Below, piece by piece: positions 59,401 to 64,000 of a DNA stretch of 64,000 bases. A program made the translations under genes and the position numbers. The DNA is from Rotaria sp. Silwood1. Its lineage: Eukaryota > Rotifera > Eurotatoria > Philodinida > Philodinidae. Numbering within the stretch: the stretch's first letter is position 1; each line of letters begins with the position of its first letter. The notes beneath the pieces are model-generated. The model had not been told where the DNA came from. It saw only the letters and a program-made list of their open reading frames with translations, and did no database searches. Location: positions 2,602,579-2,666,578 of the forward strand of contig CAJNOP010000019.1 in the NCBI GenBank assembly GCA_905250075.1. Direction: 5' to 3'.

Positions 59401-59788
59401 TAAAATGTAAAGTTCATGACAATGCACTTTATTTTTTGAAGAAATTCACCTGCTTTAACACAATATGGAGTTGTACATAGTTCATTATTCACTAAAATAC
59501 AAACAATTGTTTTCTCATTGTATGATTCTTGATATAAAATAACAAAGAATGATACTATTGTTTTCTGTTGTTTTGCTTTTCATAGCTATTATAACAGCTA
59601 ATACAGCTGTAGAAATAGCAAGAAGTCCAACAAGAATACCAAGCAATATAAAAATTTTTTTTGAACGAGATTGAGAAGTTTGTGAATTTTCAAACAGACT
59701 AGAAAATTAGATTTAGTTATGCATTGTTGCTTATTTCTGATCCATACTTGAGACTTTTTAACGTTCCATCACTGAATTGAGCAGCCAT
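56477..59788 (-). CDS. M13 (neprilysin-like) zinc metallopeptidase, 18 exons
   Basis: Type II membrane peptidase that trims extracellular peptides. Exons, all GT-AG and in phase: 59788-59748, 59698-59556, 59491-59450, 59399-59295, 59241-59185, 59135-58837, 58788-58615, 58567-58478, 58426-58070, 58007-57909, 57855-57772, 57610-57448, 57390-57339, 57288-57272, 57172-56991, 56931-56866, 56815-56637, 56576-56477. They give 749 aa, normal for the family. A short cytosolic tail is followed by a membrane anchor ([20 protein letters not shown]), then the conserved [13 protein letters not shown], the substrate-binding NAFYAP, zinc motif [14 protein letters not shown], third-ligand motif GEDIADNGG, and terminal CIVW. 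Exon 14 is only 17 nt (KYLNYG). A TTATTTCAG acceptor ends 23 nt before the ATG (59812-59814). All catalytic residues are present, so it is probably active. Substrate unknown. Confidence 0.92.
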
Positions 59789-59870
59789 ATTTGCAATTCA
59801 AAGTCGACAATCTGAAATAATAACTCCTCAGAAGTTGAAAAACATAAGATTTCAACTAAAAAACTGAAAT

Positions 59871-60134
59871 ATGCTAACAAACTCACTAATTCTTATCTTA
59901 CTAGTCTTCTCAAAAATATCATTGGAGAGTGATGTGGCCATGCGCACGAGTACTGATAAGATAAAACCAAAAGATTTACATGACGCATATTGTTTCAAAT
60001 CAAAAATGAAGAGCATAAAGTTTGTTTACTCATGTAGAGATCAAGACCATTGTCAGAGGGATTTTAAGTATAATAATGATCAAATAAACCAAACTATAAG
60101 TAAAGATACTTATTTAGTATTGTGTTTTATATAG
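59871..60134 (+). CDS. Possible small secreted protein, divergent from M13 gene
   Basis: An 87-residue frame begins with a credible signal peptide (MLTNSLILILLVFSKISLES). It continues with a lysine-rich, cysteine-containing part (AYCFKSKMKSIKFVYSCRDQ, DHCQRDFKY, YLVLCFI at the end). Its start lies 82 bp from the divergent M13 start. No family recognised; it may be a chance ORF or one exon of a longer gene, since no clear donor was confirmed. Confidence 0.3.
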   Translation: MLTNSLILILLVFSKISLESDVAMRTSTDKIKPKDLHDAYCFKSKMKSIKFVYSCRDQDHCQRDFKYNNDQINQTISKDTYLVLCFI

Positions 60135-61139
60135 AGAGCTTCAGGCCCACAAAAATGTGGATCTGCACCCATGAAAAGCTAAATTTCTGCATTCAAACTT
60201 GACAGGACCATATCCGAATTTTTTTTCCCATCAATATCCAGCAGTTTCAGATTGCATACCAAGTAGAATTCAGAATTTTCTATACTGATGTATTTTTTTT
60301 GCATTCTTAATTGCTAGTTAAATAAAAATGATCAATAGTGATATAGATCTGATTCTTTTTATATTCTAAAATCTAATTAGACTTTAAAAGCGTAAGCAGA
60401 ATTATAACAGAATTGTATTTGTAACAAATTATATGAATGGTCATTATCAAAATATGTATTAACTATTACTTTATGTTCCTAAATGCGTTCTAGTTTTCAG
60501 GAACGAAATTACGTTCCATAAAGTCTATGTTTTGAGGTTTCTGCTTTTGAAGGTATGTGTAATATGCTGTCGTGGGTGTTGGTATGGGGGATTTGGGTAG
60601 ATGTTGGTGCGTACCTGCTCTTCACTGAAATACTCAGACTCATGAAATTTGTGCGCTATTTTTCAATGTTTTAACAAGGGTAAAACTATCGAAAATGACA
60701 ATAAAGTCATAACCGCCTGCTAAAGATATATTCAATATTACCAATTTGAGAATGTCAAAGGATTAGTTTTCGTCATCATGAGAAGAATGAAAGGTGTAAA
60801 TTCCATTTAATCTTGAAGAGGTTCAGGGCTCTTCGTGAAGAATCAGTGACTGAAACGAATAAAAAAAACTTCTAGACAACGTCAATGCACTTAAGCTAGG
60901 ATAGGTGAGTATGGATAAAGGTATATGCATGACTCTAAACCTTGAATTGCTTTGCAACTTCAACACTAACAATCTGTCGAATAGACTAATGCGTGTCTTG
61001 AATCATACGATTCTTTATTATGAAAGAAAAAGAATAAGCAACACAATATATTTCGTCAAAGCACTTGAACAATTTCAAGAATAAATAATAGAAAATTATC
61101 GTGGCACAAATGATAGTTTCAAATCGTGAGAAAAAAATG
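60135..61139. other. Intergenic with a telomere-like tract
   Basis: No gene supported. A G-rich tract, CGTGGGTGTTGGTATGGGGGA then TTTGGGTAGATGTTGGTGCG, spans about 60570-60615 and resembles degenerate bdelloid telomere repeat (TGTGGG). Confidence 0.5.
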
Positions 61140-61649
61140 TCAGCATTCTTCATGGATCTTCTCGTAAAGTTCTTTATAATTGTCTGTATTCAGATTATAC
61201 CCATCATCGATGTGTATCGGATCTGTGGTCCTGAAGTCACCTCCCCACCGTAATCCTTCACTCTTAATCTGATCGATGAAACATTTGACATCCGTCGGTT
61301 GTATTCCACGGAGACACTCACTATTACACAATGAGCCGCTACTTCCATAGACAACATTCATATCGATGGCATGACCAACTTTATGATTACTTAGTGCCGC
61401 TGGAGATACAATAGCACCAACTACAGTCGAATCGGATTTTCGGTACGAATCTGTGATGTACAATTTGACATTGCAACGAACTGCGGCAGCACATATGGTA
61501 TCCATTGACGAGCGAAAGCCACTGTCGATACTGACTACCTCGCCTCGACTGTCCAAACAGCTGCTAGATGCATAAGTTTCAATTGGACAGGCTTCTTTTG
61601 AAGCTGCGACCAAGCCAATACATACAAGAAGACGAAAACAAGTGCACAT
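61140..61649 (-). CDS. Secreted M15-type (VanY/endolysin-like) peptidase
   Basis: Intronless, 169 aa. A signal peptide (MCTCFRLLVCIGLVAAS) precedes a complete small M15 domain: SNHKVGHAIDMN at 87-98 supplies zinc ligands H89 and D96, GLRWGGDF at 132-139 is the conserved tryptophan-glycine segment, and DPIHIDD at 143-149 supplies H146 with an acidic partner. In bacteria and phages this family cuts peptide cross-links of peptidoglycan (D,D-carboxypeptidase or L-Ala-D-Glu endopeptidase). A secreted animal copy would act on ingested or invading bacteria. The many cysteines (at 21, 31, 53, 59, 108, 112, 123, 169) suggest disulfides gained for secretion. GC content is clearly above its neighbours, it lacks introns, it ends in TGA unlike the mostly TAA genes nearby, and it has a TATA box but no acceptor before the ATG: all fit horizontal acquisition. 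Confidence 0.85.
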   Translation of the reverse strand: MCTCFRLLVCIGLVAASKEACPIETYASSSCLDSRGEVVSIDSGFRSSMDTICAAAVRCNVKLYITDSYRKSDSTVVGAIVSPAALSNHKVGHAIDMNVVYGSSGSLCNSECLRGIQPTDVKCFIDQIKSEGLRWGGDFRTTDPIHIDDGYNLNTDNYKELYEKIHEEC

Positions 61650-61687
61650 GGTTGTATTGTATATACGATTATAAGGTAAAGGGTTCC

Positions 61688-61697
61688 TTTTATATAT
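61688..61697 (-). promoter_or_regulatory. TATA box of the M15 peptidase gene
   Basis: Minus strand TATATATAAAAGG, about 39 nt before the ATG at 61649, so transcription would start roughly 10-15 nt before the ATG. This is the clearest TATA arrangement next to a gene in the window. Confidence 0.6.
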
Positions 61698-61965
61698 AAC
61701 TGATTCAATTAAGGCAAGGTTAAAAATAAGTTATACACCTGCTAGTTGCGCAGAATGAAAAAAAAACACCCGTCTATTGGATAATACAGCGCAAGAGCGG
61801 AAGTAATTGCAGAAATATTAAAAACAGATCGAATGAGTATTGCAATCATCAAATACAACTGAAACTCAGTGTCGCATTTCTACAAGTTGGTATTCGCCAA
61901 GATATGTTTGAACAAAAACAAAAAGTAGAAAAATGATCTACGTCAAAACGAAAAGAAAGCTGTAG

Positions 61966-62090
61966 GTGTGGGTGATCGTAAATCGATCAAAAAACAAGCT
62001 ATGTTGTGTGGGTGTGGATGAAGACAGGATACAAACATTCAGAGCTACACTCGGCACCCGACATCCAACACCCACACTCACACACTGCTT
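61966..62090. repeat. Telomere-like G-rich/C-rich inverted tracts
   Basis: GTAGGTGTGGGTGATCG and TTGTGTGGGTGTGGATG on the plus strand are followed about 40 bp later by CATCCAACACCCACACTCACA, the opposite orientation. A further G-rich tract (GGGTGTGGGTGTCGATGGG, GAGGATGTGGGTGCG) is at 62477-62515. The units resemble TGTGGG, the telomere repeat reported for bdelloids. Confidence 0.5.
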
Positions 62091-64000
62091 TGGAAGGATG
62101 ATAGCATCTTGCCGAGAAGAGTCGTGTTTCAAACATTTGGGACATACATCATATTATGAATGAGTAGTCTCGTTTCTAATTTTTCTTAACGGTGTCTGGA
62201 GCAATATTTTGAAACAAGCTTTGAAAATGCTACAACATGACCATTTCGATTGCACTCGAGTATTGAAATTGTAATGTTGCTTTTTAGAATATGAAAAAAA
62301 CTAATTACCAAGTGTCAACAAAATATGCTAATCTCCACTTCTTTATCGTGTTTTTTTCGTTACATGAAAGCAGCTACTCCAGTGGCTACCCGGTGTAAAT
62401 GCAAACACTGTTTCCAAGAAAGAGCAAAAAGAAAATATGTGCGTCGATCAACTTACTTCCTCTTTATGTATAGTTTATGGGTGTGGGTGTCGATGGGTGG
62501 AGGATGTGGGTGCGATCTTAAATGTGCATATCAGGAAAAGCTTCCAGTGCCTCCATACACACTCATTTTTTTATGATAAGTACGTCAACGTGAGGTGTAT
62601 TCACAAGAAAAATTTCAATTCCTCAAAAAACTTTAAATTTCTCAAGAGCGAAATAAAATGTTGTCAAACGGCTTGTACCAAAATTCTTATAACTGTTTCT
62701 TCTATCACGTATCTGAAATTGAGCAGAATCTGACGACCTCAATTGAGCAAATTCTACCGGAGCCAATCGTGGCTTATGTCGACTGGCTGATGTGAATACG
62801 TGATGTTCTACAATGTATTGCTTATAAAACTGCAGTATTTTGATTTGTTTGCCTTCTAATCATATATTTTGAACTCATATTAGGAGTGTCAATTTCTCTA
62901 TCGAAAGACTTCTTTTTGCAAGGAAAAACAATTTTAAGATATAAACTTTGTTTTAAAAAGTTCAAAAACGAAAATCGTCAAATTACACGTACTGCTCTCG
63001 AAAATACAAGACCATGTTATCCCTATTTCCCAATAAGAAAAAAGCAAGAATAAGCATTTTTGTCGAAAAAAAGCAAACAAAATAGAAACACAAAAACTCA
63101 GCATAATTATTTCATGTTGTATATGGTCGGTTCACCTAATCCATTCGCTTGGTGGCCAATAAACGTGTAATGGACGCGTTAAAATTGAATTTTCGAAAAT
63201 AACAAAGAAGTCTTTTTGTTTCCTCAAAAAAAAGAGAAGCAGCACTCATAACTCTTACTCTTTCTGTATAGTCTATATTGTCATCTTCAATTAAGAAAGT
63301 CGTTAGAGATTCAGAACAGTCATTGTCACAAGAGAAACCATGATCAACAACGTGTTTCAGTGTATGAAGTCGCAAGTTAGTCTCTTGAGAAAAATCACTT
63401 GCATTGGCTCCAGGAAAATGTGTGCCATATTTAAAGCATAAGAGTTGGAGATGTCGGTCGTTCGTCCTTTTGTAGAGGACTTTTTGAACTGTCTTGTGGA
63501 TATTAAAAACCTGCAGTCATCTTAAGATTTAAGAAAATCTCACTAGAATCTTTCAAAAGTTAGTAATGAGCACCACGTGAACAACTTCTTTCGGTTCTTG
63601 AGTTATTTTAAAAATAATCAGGGCTATTACAGTTTTGTATAGACAGTAGTATAATTTTTAATGTGAAAAATAGAAGATGATAGTCTTTAAACTAACAGAA
63701 TAAGTACGTTGAATACGGGACTTTTAAAAATAGAAATCCATTACAAGTCTATTTCTCTCAACATGTCAACTATTCTCTACCTCAGTGAGCACTAGGTTCC
63801 AAGAAAACTTTTCCTGTTGAAATAATTTAAGTAATGTAAGTGTTTAGATGCGAGCAAAAAAATTATGGTGTTACTTGAGATAAAAAATGCACTAGATGAC
63901 AGATATGAACTAACAGAAAATTCAGAATAAATGACTTTTATAATAATTCAGTTTCTATCATTTGATATCAATACTTTTAATAGGATCTACACAGGATCTA
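62091..64000. other. End of window, no gene supported
   Basis: ORFs at 62325-62733 are translations of the G-rich tract and its flank. The frame at 63136-63375 (minus) has mixed composition (EDDNIDYTERVRVMSAASLF) but no recognisable family, signal peptide or splice partner. Nothing else seen. Confidence 0.45.

Noticed and set aside
63136..63375. 79-aa minus-strand ORF near the end
   Set aside because: Fairly balanced composition but no family, signal peptide, splice partner or paralogue to support it.

Overview
The window looks like nuclear DNA of a bdelloid rotifer (Rotaria/Adineta-like). It is strongly AT-rich and eukaryotic. It has short GT-AG introns of about 50-170 bp, animal families (insulin-like peptides, rhodopsin-type GPCRs, an M13 neprilysin-like peptidase, a CD225/dispanin protein), families expanded in bdelloids (F-box proteins, ADP-ribosyltransferase-TPR proteins), a bacterial-looking M15 peptidase, and degenerate TGTGGG-type telomere-like tracts. 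No rRNA, recognisable tRNA, CRISPR array or bacterial operon structure was seen.

Layout. 4.1-10 kb: two tandem paralogous GPCR genes on the minus strand, each with one 116-bp intron. 11.4-17.3 kb: a nested transposon graveyard. An old palindromic element is split by a 5.16-kb hAT-like element with 8-bp target duplications, which itself carries at least three palindromic insertions. 20.7-22.5 kb: two more short inverted-repeat elements. 22.8-25.4 kb: unidentified gene remnants. 28.2 and 33.4 kb: two tandem insulin-like peptide genes on the plus strand, with a conserved eight-cysteine layout. 35.7-37.4 kb: F-box protein (minus). 40.2-41.7 kb: secreted glycosidase-like protein (plus), followed 49 bp later by a 646-bp MITE. 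45.1 kb: CD225/dispanin protein. 46.5-47.9 kb: decayed class V aminotransferase-like gene. 49.1-50.8 kb: ADP-ribosyltransferase-TPR protein. 54.9-56.3 kb: decayed secreted-protein gene. 56.5-59.8 kb: complete 18-exon M13 metallopeptidase, reconstructed here to 749 aa. 61.1-61.6 kb: intronless M15 peptidase with its own TATA box. The end of the window holds only telomere-like GTGGGT tracts and unassigned sequence.

How it fits together. This is not an operon or gene cluster. The genes appear independent, apart from the two tandem duplications. Many ATGs (GPCR-1, both insulin-like genes, F-box, glycosidase, CD225, ART-TPR, M13) lie 4-30 nt downstream of a pyrimidine-rich AG acceptor. That is what spliced-leader trans-splicing, known in bdelloids, would leave. 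This signal decides the start of the F-box and glycosidase genes. The M15 gene instead has a TATA box and no acceptor, as expected for a later acquisition. The observations most worth following are the eight-cysteine insulin-like pair, the nested hAT element with exact boundaries, the acceptor lost upstream of GPCR-2, and the excess of TGA stops (some at probable Trp positions) in three decayed genes.
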